A DNA stretch of 8,075 bases from Bacteroidia bacterium (GCA_030431945.1 JAUIIF010000185.1:1-8075), one strand, 5' to 3'. Positions 1-6,797 are shown, counted from the stretch's first letter. The notes: generated from the letters alone by a model not told the origin. Numbers and translations: made by a program.

Positions 1-124
1 TTTTACCGGCACCGTTCGGCCCGAGTAAGCCGACGATCTCGCCCCGGTCCACGAAAAGCGAGACGTCTTTTACCACGGTTCGGGAGCCGTATTTTTTTAC
101 CAGTTTTTTACTGCTGAGGCGCAT
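1..124 (-). CDS. lptB: LptB, ATPase of the lipopolysaccharide export ABC transporter (N-terminal part only)
   Basis: This gene starts at ATG 124-122 and runs off the left edge, so only 41 residues are visible. They contain a short leader (MRLSSKKLVKKYGSRTVV), the segment GEIVGLLGPNGAGK and hence all but the last residue or two of the Walker A motif (G35 to K41). The KKYGSRTVVKDVSL and GEIVGLLGPNGAGK segments are typical of LptB, which powers the LptBFGC machine that pulls LPS from the inner membrane towards the outer membrane (established family knowledge). It lies 60 nt downstream of the HtrA-like gene on the same strand and may be co-transcribed with it. No Shine-Dalgarno sequence precedes it; the leader is A-rich, as is usual in Bacteroidota. 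Another ABC ATPase (for example GldA-like) is possible but fits less well. The Walker B, signature and C-terminal regions lie outside the window. Confidence 0.85.
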   Translation of the reverse strand, partial: MRLSSKKLVKKYGSRTVVKDVSLFVDRGEIVGLLGPNGAGK

Positions 125-160
125 AGTAGTCTTATTTGTCAGAAGGTCTTGCGGGGCGGA

Positions 161-170
161 GGGGGGGGGG
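161..170. repeat. Homopolymer run of ten G between the HtrA-like gene and lptB
   Basis: Ten consecutive G stand at 161-170 on the plus strand, so ten C in the sense of both flanking genes. A near-continuous G-rich stretch precedes it (from 152). The run is 46-37 nt upstream of the lptB ATG and just after the protease stop codon. Runs of this length are prone to slippage. Whether this one varies or affects lptB expression cannot be told from a single sequence, and it could also be a sequencing error. Confidence 0.7.
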
Positions 171-184
171 ATTTGTCGGGCCGG

Positions 185-1366
185 TTATTCACCGGCCAGC
201 ATAGGTACGACGACTTCTACTTCTGCTCCGTTGCGGATCACCGTCATTTTTAACATTTCACCAACTTTTGCCCGGCCGATGAGTTCGGTCAGTTCAGGCA
301 GGTCACGGATCGTACGTTTATCGACACGGATGATGAGGTCATCAACCTGCAGGCCGGCAGCGGCGGCGGAGCCGCCGGCAAAGATAGCGTCTATCACTAC
401 ACCCTCCGTGCGGTCGGTTAAGCTGAGCCGCTTGCGGTCCGCGGCGGTATAGGTAGAGATTTCCACTCCGAGGAAAGCGCGCCGGTAGGTGCCGAATTCA
501 ATGATGTCATCAGCAATCCGCTGCATCAGGTTGCTCGGGATGGCAAAACTGTAACCCTGAAAACGGCCGGTCCGCGAAGCGATGGCCGTATTGATGCCCA
601 GCAATTTGCCCTCGGCGGTGACCAGGGCGCCGCCGCTGTTGCCGGGGTTGACCGCCGCATCGGACTGGATGAAACTCTCGATGGCATCCAACTCACTGAA
701 CAGGTTGATGCTGCGCCCCTTGGCGCTGATGATGCCGGCCGTAACGGTACTGGTGAGGCCGAGGGGATTGCCGACGGCGAGCACCCAGCTGCCCGGCTCG
801 GCAGCGTCACTGTCGGCCAGCTTCAGGAAGGGCAGTTCCGTGGCGTCAATCCGCAGCACCGCGAGGTCACTCTTGGCGTCCTGCCCGACCAGGCTGGCGG
901 GGTAGACCTGCCGGTCGGCCATGATCACCGTAATATCATCGGCGCCATCCACCACGTGGAGGTTGGTAATCAGGTAGCCGTTGGACGTATAGATGACGCC
1001 GGAACCTTCGCCTTCCCGGGGGCTGCGGCCCGGGCTGCGGTCCGTAAACAATGACTTCACGGCCTCCCGCTGCCGGCCCTTGGTGCGGGCCTTGATGTGG
1101 ACGACGGCGGGGATGGCCAGCCGGGCGGCCGCCCGCAGGTCAACCGGAGCGGTAAGCAGCAGGTCCGTGGCCGCCGGGGGCTGCGCAGAGGAATGATCCA
1201 CTAAGCGGCCAGGAGGGGGAAGCGCAGTGGGCGCGGACGCAGGTGCAGGCGCTGCGGTGAGGGCCGGGCCGGCCGGGTACCGGCCGCCGAGGGCGGCCAG
1301 GACGACCAGCGCTGCTACCGCACCGCCGCCCAATGCGGCGGCTACCAAAGGTAAGAATCGTTGCAT
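185..1366 (-). CDS. HtrA/DegS-like trypsin-type serine protease with one PDZ domain
   Basis: This 393-residue S1C-family protease probably degrades or senses misfolded envelope proteins in the periplasm. The N-terminus (about residues 5-27) is one hydrophobic segment that could be an uncleaved anchor or a signal peptide. A Pro/Ala-rich linker follows (31-55). The protease domain spans about 80-290 and has a full catalytic triad: H137 in TNLHVV, D167 in SDLAVL and S244 in GNSGGAL. A single PDZ domain occupies about 297-388 and starts at FLGVEI. One PDZ plus an N-terminal hydrophobic anchor is the DegS/HhoB layout rather than the two-PDZ DegP layout. The gene reads towards lptB. The ATG at 1366-1364 is preferred because the hydrophobic segment follows at once. 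No convincing promoter was found in the divergent gap to the HD gene. Assignment to the family is secure; its target is unknown. Confidence 0.93.
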   Translation of the reverse strand: MQRFLPLVAAALGGGAVAALVVLAALGGRYPAGPALTAAPAPASAPTALPPPGRLVDHSSAQPPAATDLLLTAPVDLRAAARLAIPAVVHIKARTKGRQREAVKSLFTDRSPGRSPREGEGSGVIYTSNGYLITNLHVVDGADDITVIMADRQVYPASLVGQDAKSDLAVLRIDATELPFLKLADSDAAEPGSWVLAVGNPLGLTSTVTAGIISAKGRSINLFSELDAIESFIQSDAAVNPGNSGGALVTAEGKLLGINTAIASRTGRFQGYSFAIPSNLMQRIADDIIEFGTYRRAFLGVEISTYTAADRKRLSLTDRTEGVVIDAIFAGGSAAAAGLQVDDLIIRVDKRTIRDLPELTELIGRAKVGEMLKMTVIRNGAEVEVVVPMLAGE

Positions 1367-1509
1367 AGGCTTGGGAGTATCAGCAAGATAACCGGGAGAG
1401 GGACGGGAGGGTTGTTGTAATTAAGAAGATTTCCCCGGCCGGCCGGCACAACTTCCCGTCCGGAAAGGGCGTTGTACCTTGTCATCAGAATACTCATCCA
1501 CCTTACGCT
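1367..1509. other. Divergent intergenic region with inverted repeats
   Basis: This 143-bp gap separates the minus-strand protease gene from the plus-strand HD gene and should hold both their promoters. An 8-bp inverted repeat is visible: GGACGGGA at 1401-1408 and TCCCGTCC at 1454-1461. Between its arms lies a 12-bp self-complementary GC block, 1435-1446 (three CCGG units). The only plus-strand -7-like string is TACCTTG at 1475-1481, one T short of TAnnTTTG and without a well-spaced TTG upstream. I cannot assign a promoter with confidence. Confidence 0.4.
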
Positions 1510-2103
1510 TTGTCTGCGGTTTTATCTCCCTCCGAACTGAAAAAGGTCCTGCAACCTGAAACATCCCTGGAAGCCAGCTTTCTGGAGGATGCCGAATTTT
1601 GTCGTGGCCTGCAGTGGGGCGTCCCGCGTTACGGCCATCCGGAAGGCACCATCATGGCCCACATCCTGGAGGTGAATGCGAACATTGACCGGCTGCCGGT
1701 CAGCGCCGAAGTCCGGCGCAAACTGCGCATCATCTCCTGGGTACACGACACGTTCAAGCACCTGGAAGACCGCGGGACACCGCGGGACTACGACAAGCAC
1801 CACTCCGTCTACGCCCGGAAATTTCTTGAGGATTACGTCGATGATGAGTTACTGCTCAACGTAGTGGAAACCCACGACGATGCCTACTACGCCTGGCGGC
1901 TCGGGCACCTTTACCACCGCCTCGGTGAGGCGGATGAGCGGATCGAAGCCGTCCGGAAGGCCGTCGGTGACTACTGGCAGTTGTTCTACCTTTTTTTCAA
2001 GTGCGACACCTCAACCGGGGATAAAAACCCCGCGCCCCTCCTCTGGTTTGAAAATACGATGGAGGACATTACGGTTACGCATTTTTTACCCGAAGAAGGC
2101 TGA
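1510..2103 (+). CDS. HD-domain protein, possible metal-dependent phosphohydrolase (TTG start)
   Basis: This 197-residue soluble protein has the spacing of an HD-superfamily metal site: H51 (MAHILE), H79-D80 (WVHDTF), H98 (DKHHSV), H122 (ETHDDAYY) and D166 (KCDTST). These are candidate ligands for one or two divalent metals; the extra histidines between HD and the last Asp resemble bimetal HD phosphohydrolases (inference). There is no signal peptide or membrane segment. Upstream there is no in-frame ATG, and the first internal ATG is M49, only two residues before H51, so TTG at 1510 is the most reasonable start. No Shine-Dalgarno sequence is visible. It is a single gene, divergent from the protease and 242 bp ahead of the DUF1223 gene. 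The substrate cannot be deduced; nucleotides or cyclic nucleotides are common in this superfamily. I do not recognise a named subfamily. Confidence 0.8.
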   Translation: MSAVLSPSELKKVLQPETSLEASFLEDAEFCRGLQWGVPRYGHPEGTIMAHILEVNANIDRLPVSAEVRRKLRIISWVHDTFKHLEDRGTPRDYDKHHSVYARKFLEDYVDDELLLNVVETHDDAYYAWRLGHLYHRLGEADERIEAVRKAVGDYWQLFYLFFKCDTSTGDKNPAPLLWFENTMEDITVTHFLPEEG

Positions 2104-2345
2104 GCTCAGGGCAAGCAGCCTGAAGCAGGCAGGCGGCGTTGCGGATAGGGCTTTTGATCGTTCCTAAATGCAGACTTAAAGCACGAACGAGCGTGTACTT
2201 GCCGCTTGGCGACAGTTTTCGGGACACAACAGTATACTGTAGCAGAGGCCGGGCGGGTTAGGTAAACCGAGAGTTCTTTGCACCGGCGTCGGGCCTGCGG
2301 CTCCGCCACTGGCTGCCCACCTGCCTGCCGGATAAAAAAAACGCC
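2104..2345. other. Intergenic region upstream of the DUF1223 gene
   Basis: This is 242 bp without a credible gene. It holds the 12-bp perfect palindrome at 2229-2240 and an A-rich stretch (GATAAAAAAAACGCC) directly before the ATG at 2346, a typical Bacteroidota leader. The string TTCTTTG at 2274-2280 is a poor match to a -7 box. No clear terminator for the HD gene was found. Confidence 0.4.
2229..2240. promoter_or_regulatory. Perfect 12-bp palindrome, possible operator
   Basis: ACAGTATACTGT is its own reverse complement. It is AT-rich at the centre in GC-rich surroundings, and lies 106 bp before the DUF1223 start codon. Dimeric repressors bind sites of this shape, but no regulator gene lies beside it and only one copy was noticed in the window. 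The role is inferred from shape and place alone. Confidence 0.35.
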
Positions 2346-3137
2346 ATGAAATACTTGTTTTTGCTATTGCCCACCCTGGCCTTTACCCTGCTCCTCCGTC
2401 CTTTCTCCGCACCAGCGGCCGCGCCCCTGGGAAAGCCCGCGCCGGAAACGACGGCCGGCACGGAGGCGCCACTGGCCGTACTGGAATTGTTCACCAGCCA
2501 GGGCTGCAGCAGCTGCCCGCCGGCGGATGAGCTCTTGCGGGAATTCGACGCCCGTGCTCAGGCCGGGGAGCCCATCATCGCCCTCTCCTACCACGTGGAC
2601 TACTGGAACTACCTGGGCTGGAAAGACCCCTTCAGCAGTGCTTACTTTTCCGCCCGCCAGACGGATTATACGGAGCGGATCGGTGCCCGGACCTACACCC
2701 CGCAGCTCGTGATCAACGGCACGCAGGAGATGGTCGGCAGCCGCCGCGGGCAGGTAAAGGCCGCCGTGACGGAGGCGCTCCGGAACGCCCGGCAGGACTA
2801 CGCCCCCGTGCTCACCACCCACCTCCGCAACGGTAAGGTGACGGTGGCATACACCCTGGAGCATACCGCGGCGTTAAAAGATTACCGGGTGACGGCCCTG
2901 CTGACGCAAAAAACGGCTACTTCGGCCGTGGTGCGCGGGGAGAACCGGGGGAAAGAACTGCGCCACCACAACGTCGTGCGGGTAATGGAGCACGCGCCGG
3001 CAGCAGCGGCCGGCACCTTCGTACTCGCCCTGCCTGACGGCCTGACGGCCGGCGGGGTGGAGGTCGTTTTGCTGGTTCAGCACACCCAAACACACGCCCT
3101 TACCGGAGCGGGGCATGCTGTCGTTTCCGCCAGATAG
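2346..3137 (+). CDS. DUF1223 family thioredoxin-fold protein, exported
   Basis: The 263-residue product begins with a hydrophobic signal sequence (about residues 1-26, ending SAPAAAP), so it is probably periplasmic or a membrane-tethered envelope protein. From about residue 44 it matches the DUF1223 pattern: LELFTSQGCSSCPPADELL, with a CxxC pair at C54 and C57. Then come YHVDYWNYLGWKDPF (82-96) and TYTPQLVINGTQ, where P119 is the likely cis-proline next to the redox site. The last 110 residues look like a beta-rich domain (HLRNGKVTVAYTLE onward). The family has a thioredoxin-like fold with unproven function; a disulfide or redox role is inference from the CxxC. The ATG at 2346 immediately precedes the signal peptide. 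lpxH starts 17 nt after its stop, so the two are probably one operon. Confidence 0.9.
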   Translation: MKYLFLLLPTLAFTLLLRPFSAPAAAPLGKPAPETTAGTEAPLAVLELFTSQGCSSCPPADELLREFDARAQAGEPIIALSYHVDYWNYLGWKDPFSSAYFSARQTDYTERIGARTYTPQLVINGTQEMVGSRRGQVKAAVTEALRNARQDYAPVLTTHLRNGKVTVAYTLEHTAALKDYRVTALLTQKTATSAVVRGENRGKELRHHNVVRVMEHAPAAAAGTFVLALPDGLTAGGVEVVLLVQHTQTHALTGAGHAVVSAR

Positions 3138-3154
3138 CCGTTCTTTGCGGCTGC

Positions 3155-3931
3155 ATGGCCATTTACCTAGCATCAGATTTTCACCTTGGCGTTGCTGCCC
3201 GGCTGCCGAGCCGGGAGCGCGAAGACCAGATCGTTGCCTGGCTCGATGCCTGCTGGCGCAAAGACGCCGAAGCTTTCTACCTGGTGGGGGATCTCTTCGA
3301 ATTCTGGTTTGAATGGGCCGAAGTGGTACCCCGCGGCTACGTACGCTTTTTCGGCAAGCTGGCCGAAATTGCCGATGCCGGCATCCCCATCCACGTTTTT
3401 ACCGGCAACCACGACATGTGGTTCGGGGATTACCTGCAACGGGAAATCGGCGTGACCCTGCACCGGGAACCGGTGGTGACCACCCTGCATGGCTACCGGC
3501 TGCTCATCGGGCACGGCGACGGCCTGGGGCCGGGGGACTACGGCTACAAGCGGCTGAAGCGCCTCTTCCAGGCCCGCTGGGCCCGCTGGTGCTACGCCCG
3601 GCTGCACCCCAACCTGGCGATGCGCCTGGCGTTTTTCTTCAGCGGCAAAAGCCGCTCGTCGCAGCCGCCCGAAACGGAATTTCTGGGGCCCGACCAGGAA
3701 TGGCTCGTCGCCTACAGCGAACGGAAGCTGGCGGCAGACCCCTCCCTCGATTTCTGTATTTTCGGCCACCGGCACCTCCCCATCGATTACCTGCTGAGCA
3801 ACGGTCGCTCCCGTTACCTGAACCTCGGAGAATGGCTCCACTACCAGTCCTACGTCAGGCTGGAAGCCGGTAAGGTGACCCTGGAGTACTGGAAAGGCAA
3901 AAAAAATTTTTCAGCAGTAAAGGAGATTTAA
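3155..3931 (+). CDS. lpxH: UDP-2,3-diacylglucosamine diphosphatase LpxH (lipid A synthesis)
   Basis: This 258-residue calcineurin-like metallophosphoesterase has the full metal-binding set: D8 and H10 (SDFHLG), D46 (GDLFEFW), N85-H86-D87 (GNHD), H120 (GHGDG) and H205/H207 (GHRH), then NLGEW at 223-227. The GDLFEFWFEW segment and the overall length match LpxH and its Bacteroidota relatives, which hydrolyse UDP-2,3-diacylglucosamine to lipid X and UMP at the inner face of the cytoplasmic membrane. The helical, basic stretch at about 130-160 (RLKRLFQARWARW) corresponds to the membrane- and substrate-binding cap of LpxH. ATG 3155 directly precedes the first beta strand and metal motif. It follows the DUF1223 gene by 17 nt. 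The C-terminal tail is encoded by an A8T5 run (3899-3911). A related phosphoesterase with another substrate is the main alternative. Confidence 0.88.
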   Translation: MAIYLASDFHLGVAARLPSREREDQIVAWLDACWRKDAEAFYLVGDLFEFWFEWAEVVPRGYVRFFGKLAEIADAGIPIHVFTGNHDMWFGDYLQREIGVTLHREPVVTTLHGYRLLIGHGDGLGPGDYGYKRLKRLFQARWARWCYARLHPNLAMRLAFFFSGKSRSSQPPETEFLGPDQEWLVAYSERKLAADPSLDFCIFGHRHLPIDYLLSNGRSRYLNLGEWLHYQSYVRLEAGKVTLEYWKGKKNFSAVKEI

Positions 3932-4001
3932 CCCCTACTTAAAATTGGCCCCTTGCACCGACGGCAAAATCCAACACGGCAAAAAACTTTCTTTGCCCTC
4001 T

Positions 4002-4064
4002 CTTAAACCTTTTTCGTTGCCTTGACGTAACATCAAGGTTAACAAGGAGTTAGCTTAAACCTTT
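4002..4064. repeat. 11-bp direct repeat upstream of the E1 gene, with inverted repeat between the copies
   Basis: CTTAAACCTTT occurs at 4002-4012 and again at 4054-4064, 52 bp apart, the second copy running into the -7 box. Between them stands CCTTGA at 4020-4025 and TCAAGG at 4033-4038, an inverted repeat with a 7-nt spacer. The spacing of about five helical turns between the direct copies would put them on the same face of the DNA, as expected for a regulator-binding array (inference). No regulator gene is in the window. Confidence 0.5.
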
Positions 4065-4071
4065 ATTTTTG
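4064..4071 (+). promoter_or_regulatory. Bacteroidota-type -7 box for the E1 gene
   Basis: TATTTTTG fits the TAnnTTTG consensus exactly. No good TTG is found 17-23 bp upstream (the best is GTTAAC near 4038-4043), so the -33 element is weak and activation by a protein is plausible. Transcription would start near 4078 and give a leader of about 125 nt before the TTG start. Confidence 0.6.
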
Positions 4072-4082
4072 TGGCACCTAAG

Positions 4083-4101
4083 GCCGACGAATGCGTCCGG
4101 C
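4083..4101 (+). other. Hairpin near the predicted 5' end of the E1 transcript
   Basis: GCCGACG (4083-4089) pairs with CGTCCGGC (4094-4101) through seven base pairs with one bulged C and the loop AATG. It lies a few bases after the predicted transcription start. It could stabilise the mRNA or be regulatory. No T-run follows, so it is not an intrinsic terminator. Confidence 0.35.
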
Positions 4102-4202
4102 GTTGGCTAAATTCCGCCCGGATAATTGACATTTTGCCTACCAAATACGTGGACTAACCAACCACACCACCCCGTGGCCCGCCACGGACAAAATTTAATC
4201 CA

Positions 4203-6572
4203 TTGCCCATTCAAGATCCTGACCTACCGCAACTAGCTAACCGGGAATCGGCAACCACCGCTACCGAAAAAGCGCTGCAAGATTATTATACCTGCCGGCT
4301 CAGCAGAGAGCTGAGTAACGTCATCCGTAAAGACGTTCTTACGGGCAGGGCGAAGTTCGGGGTCAGTGACGACGGGAAGGAATTGTACCAGGTGGCCATG
4401 GCGCGGGCCGTAGCGAACGGCGACTGGCGGGCGGATTACTACCGGGGGCACACCTTCCTCCTGGCTACGGGGCTGGCGAGTGTAGCCGACATTCTGGCCC
4501 AGCTGTACGCAGATGCGCACCAGGACCCCTTCAGTAAAGGCCGCCAGATGGTCGGCCACCACGCAACCGCCACCATTGATGAAGACGGCCAGTGGCTGGA
4601 CCACACCGCTAACTTCAACATCAGTAGTGCCACCTCCCCCACGGCGGGCCAGGTGGCCCGCGGGCTCGGGCTTGCCTTTGCTTCGAAAATATACCGGGAA
4701 GGCAAAGATCTGCCCAGCGGCTTCAGCAATAATGGTAACGAAATCTCCTGGGTGGAAATCGGGGACGCTTCCACTTCAGAAGGTGTTTTCTGGGAAACCC
4801 TCAACGCCGCCGGCGTACTCCAGGTACCGATCGTCACCACGGTGGTGGATGACGGGTACGGCATTTCCGTTTCCGTAGATAAGCAGACCATTAAAGGAAG
4901 CATCAGCGATGCCCTCGTGGGCTTTCAGGCGCGGGAGGACAGTAACGGTATTGAAATTTTTGCCGTCAAGGGCTGGGATTACCCGGCCCTGACGGCGCTG
5001 TACCCGCGGGTGGCCGAAATGGTGCGCCGTACCCACCGCGGCGCCCTGATTCACGTTACGGAGCTGACGCAGCCGAACGGCCACAGTACGAGCGGCAGCC
5101 ACGAGCGGTATAAAAGCAAGGAACGACTGGCCTGGGAAAAAGAATGGGACTGTCTGGCACAGTTTCGTCACTGGCTGATTGCGACCGGCGTTGCCGAAGC
5201 AACGGACCTGGACCAATTGGAGAAGCAAGCCAAAAAGGCGGTGATGGCCGCCCGGAAGTCAGTATGGGATAAATTCATCAGCCGGCTGAACGGCCTCCGC
5301 GAAGACCTCCTCAGTCAGTTTCCGGTAAACGGACAGTCTACCTCCGCCTACGAAACGGCGCGCACTGCCCTGCAGAAAATGGACCAGCCGCTGCTCTCCG
5401 AACAGATTGACGTGGTGCGGCGGCTGCGCCTGAACCTGCGGGGGGCGGCCCTGCCCGATGCACTGGAGCGCTGGCTCAGCGCCGCGAGGCTGGAGCTGCG
5501 GGAATCAATGGGCAAGCACCTGCTGAGCGAAACGATGAATTCCCCCATCCGGGTGCCGGTGGTCGCGCCGGTCATTACTGACCAATCCGCCCGCCACCCC
5601 GGGTACGAAATTCTGCAGCACTACTTCTCCGGAAAGTTCTCCGCCCACCCGGAACTCTTTGCCTTTGGGGAAGACGTGGGGGAAATCGGGGACGTCAACC
5701 AGGGGTTTGCCGGCTTGCAGGAGAAATTCGGCCAGCTCCGTGTTTTTGATACCGGCATCCGGGAGTGGACCATCGTGGGGCAGGCCATGGGAATGGCCAT
5801 GCGGGGGCTGCGGCCGATTGCGGAAATTCAGTACCTCGACTATATCTACTACGCCCTTTCCATTCTTACCGATGATGTGGCGACCCTCCGTTGGCGCACG
5901 GGCGGCCAGCAGGCCTGCCCCATTATCATCCGGACCCGCGGGCACCGCCTGGAGGGCATCTGGCACAGCGGCAGCTATCTGGCCCCTCTGATCAACAGCC
6001 TGCGCGGCATGCACTTATGTGTGCCCCGTAATATGGTGCAGGCTGCCGGCATGTACAATACCCTGCTGGCCGGCGATGATCCGGCAGTGGTCGTGGAAGT
6101 GCTCAATGGCTACCGCCTGCACGAAACCGAGCCGGAAAACCTGACGGAATTTACCGTGCCGCTGGGCGTTCCGGAATGCCTGCGTGCGGGTACCGACCTG
6201 ACCATCGTCACCTACGGCGCCTGCGTCCGTATTTGCCTGGAAGCTGCTGACCTGCTGGCTGCACAGGGCGTTGCTGCAGAAATTATTGACGTGCAAACCC
6301 TGCTGCCTTTTGACCTTGAGCACCGCCTCGTACAGCACCTCAGCCACACCAACCGGCTGCTGATCGTCGATGAAGATGCCCCGGGCGGGACGTCTGCCTA
6401 CATCCGGCAGCAGATCCTGGAAGTACAAGGCGGGTACCCCTACCTCGACGGAGCAGTAAAAACCCTGACGGCCGCCAGCCACCGCCCGGCTTACGCTGAT
6501 GATGGCAACTACGCCAGCAAGCCACAGGTGATGGATGTGGTGGAAGCCGCCCTGGAGGTCGTCGCTTTTTAA
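4203..6572 (+). CDS. Fused alpha/beta E1 component of a 2-oxoacid dehydrogenase (thiamine diphosphate dependent; TTG start)
   Basis: This 789-residue protein joins both E1 subunits, which decarboxylate a 2-oxoacid and reductively acylate the lipoyl group of E2. The alpha part (about 30-330) has RGHTFLLATG (81-90), the thiamine diphosphate motif starting GDASTSEG at 187, ending VVDDGYGIS (214-222), and the loop GHSTSGSHERYK (293-304) typical of E1-alpha. A helical linker (about 330-455) leads to the beta part: FGEDVGEIGD (488-497), RVFDTGIREWTIVG with the probable cofactor-activating E521, AEIQYLDYIYYA (540-551), H588 (WHSGS) and a transketolase C-terminal domain (about 660-780). Substrate is not certain: branched-chain oxoacids or pyruvate. 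E2 and E3 genes are not adjacent. There is no in-frame ATG between the upstream stop (4155) and M66 (4398), and conserved sequence precedes M66, so TTG 4203 is chosen. The motif's usual NN is DD here (D216, D217). Confidence 0.92.
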   Translation: MPIQDPDLPQLANRESATTATEKALQDYYTCRLSRELSNVIRKDVLTGRAKFGVSDDGKELYQVAMARAVANGDWRADYYRGHTFLLATGLASVADILAQLYADAHQDPFSKGRQMVGHHATATIDEDGQWLDHTANFNISSATSPTAGQVARGLGLAFASKIYREGKDLPSGFSNNGNEISWVEIGDASTSEGVFWETLNAAGVLQVPIVTTVVDDGYGISVSVDKQTIKGSISDALVGFQAREDSNGIEIFAVKGWDYPALTALYPRVAEMVRRTHRGALIHVTELTQPNGHSTSGSHERYKSKERLAWEKEWDCLAQFRHWLIATGVAEATDLDQLEKQAKKAVMAARKSVWDKFISRLNGLREDLLSQFPVNGQSTSAYETARTALQKMDQPLLSEQIDVVRRLRLNLRGAALPDALERWLSAARLELRESMGKHLLSETMNSPIRVPVVAPVITDQSARHPGYEILQHYFSGKFSAHPELFAFGEDVGEIGDVNQGFAGLQEKFGQLRVFDTGIREWTIVGQAMGMAMRGLRPIAEIQYLDYIYYALSILTDDVATLRWRTGGQQACPIIIRTRGHRLEGIWHSGSYLAPLINSLRGMHLCVPRNMVQAAGMYNTLLAGDDPAVVVEVLNGYRLHETEPENLTEFTVPLGVPECLRAGTDLTIVTYGACVRICLEAADLLAAQGVAAEIIDVQTLLPFDLEHRLVQHLSHTNRLLIVDEDAPGGTSAYIRQQILEVQGGYPYLDGAVKTLTAASHRPAYADDGNYASKPQVMDVVEAALEVVAF

Positions 6573-6797
6573 ATAAAAGTAATGGTCGTGGCCATACCCC
6601 TTCGGCTCCGGCCTTATGTCCGGACTTCATACGAATCAGGGGCGCGGCCGCTGGTGCCGGGAAGGGTAAACGGAGCAGCGCGCCTTTTTCCCCGACTTTT
6701 GCAACTTAGTAGCTGAAAAAAAGATTAACTACTTGTACAAAGAAATAAGTCGCAGTATATTTGCGGCCGCTTAAGGGGATTTATTCCCTGCTGGTAC
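6573..6797. other. Intergenic region between the E1 gene and tRNA-Gln
   Basis: This 225-bp stretch contains no credible gene. The first half shows only weak stems and no convincing terminator for the E1 gene. The second half carries the tRNA promoter (6733-6763) and a short leader stem: AGGGGA at 6774-6779 pairs with TTCCCT at 6784-6789 around TTTA, with one G-T pair, just before the tRNA. Confidence 0.4.
6733..6763 (+). promoter_or_regulatory. Promoter of tRNA-Gln, Bacteroidota TTG-N20-TAnnTTTG type
   Basis: TTG at 6733-6735 is followed after 20 bp by TATATTTG at 6756-6763, an exact TAnnTTTG box. Spacing is within the usual 17-23 bp. Transcription would start near 6770, about 28 nt before the tRNA. 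This is the best promoter in the window and a strong pointer to Bacteroidota. Confidence 0.85.

Noticed and set aside
1435..1446. Self-complementary CCGG triplet repeat in the divergent gap
   Set aside because: Simple GC repeat; too low in complexity to argue for an operator or hairpin function.
1475..1481. Possible -7 box TACCTTG for the HD gene
   Set aside because: It is one base short of TAnnTTTG and has no TTG at proper spacing upstream.
3173..3841. Long open frame on the minus strand opposite lpxH, and similar ones opposite the DUF1223, HD and E1 genes
   Set aside because: They lie opposite genes with clear family motifs, carry no recognisable domain, and are expected in GC-rich DNA where stops are rare in the other frames.
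3899..3911. A8T5 run near the end of lpxH
   Set aside because: It lies in the last codons after all catalytic motifs; it encodes Lys-Lys-Asn-Phe and has no evident role, though slippage would alter only the tail.
6644..6770. GCGGCCGC twice (6644-6651 and 6763-6770)
   Set aside because: An 8-bp GC palindrome arises easily in this composition and no structure or gene depends on it.
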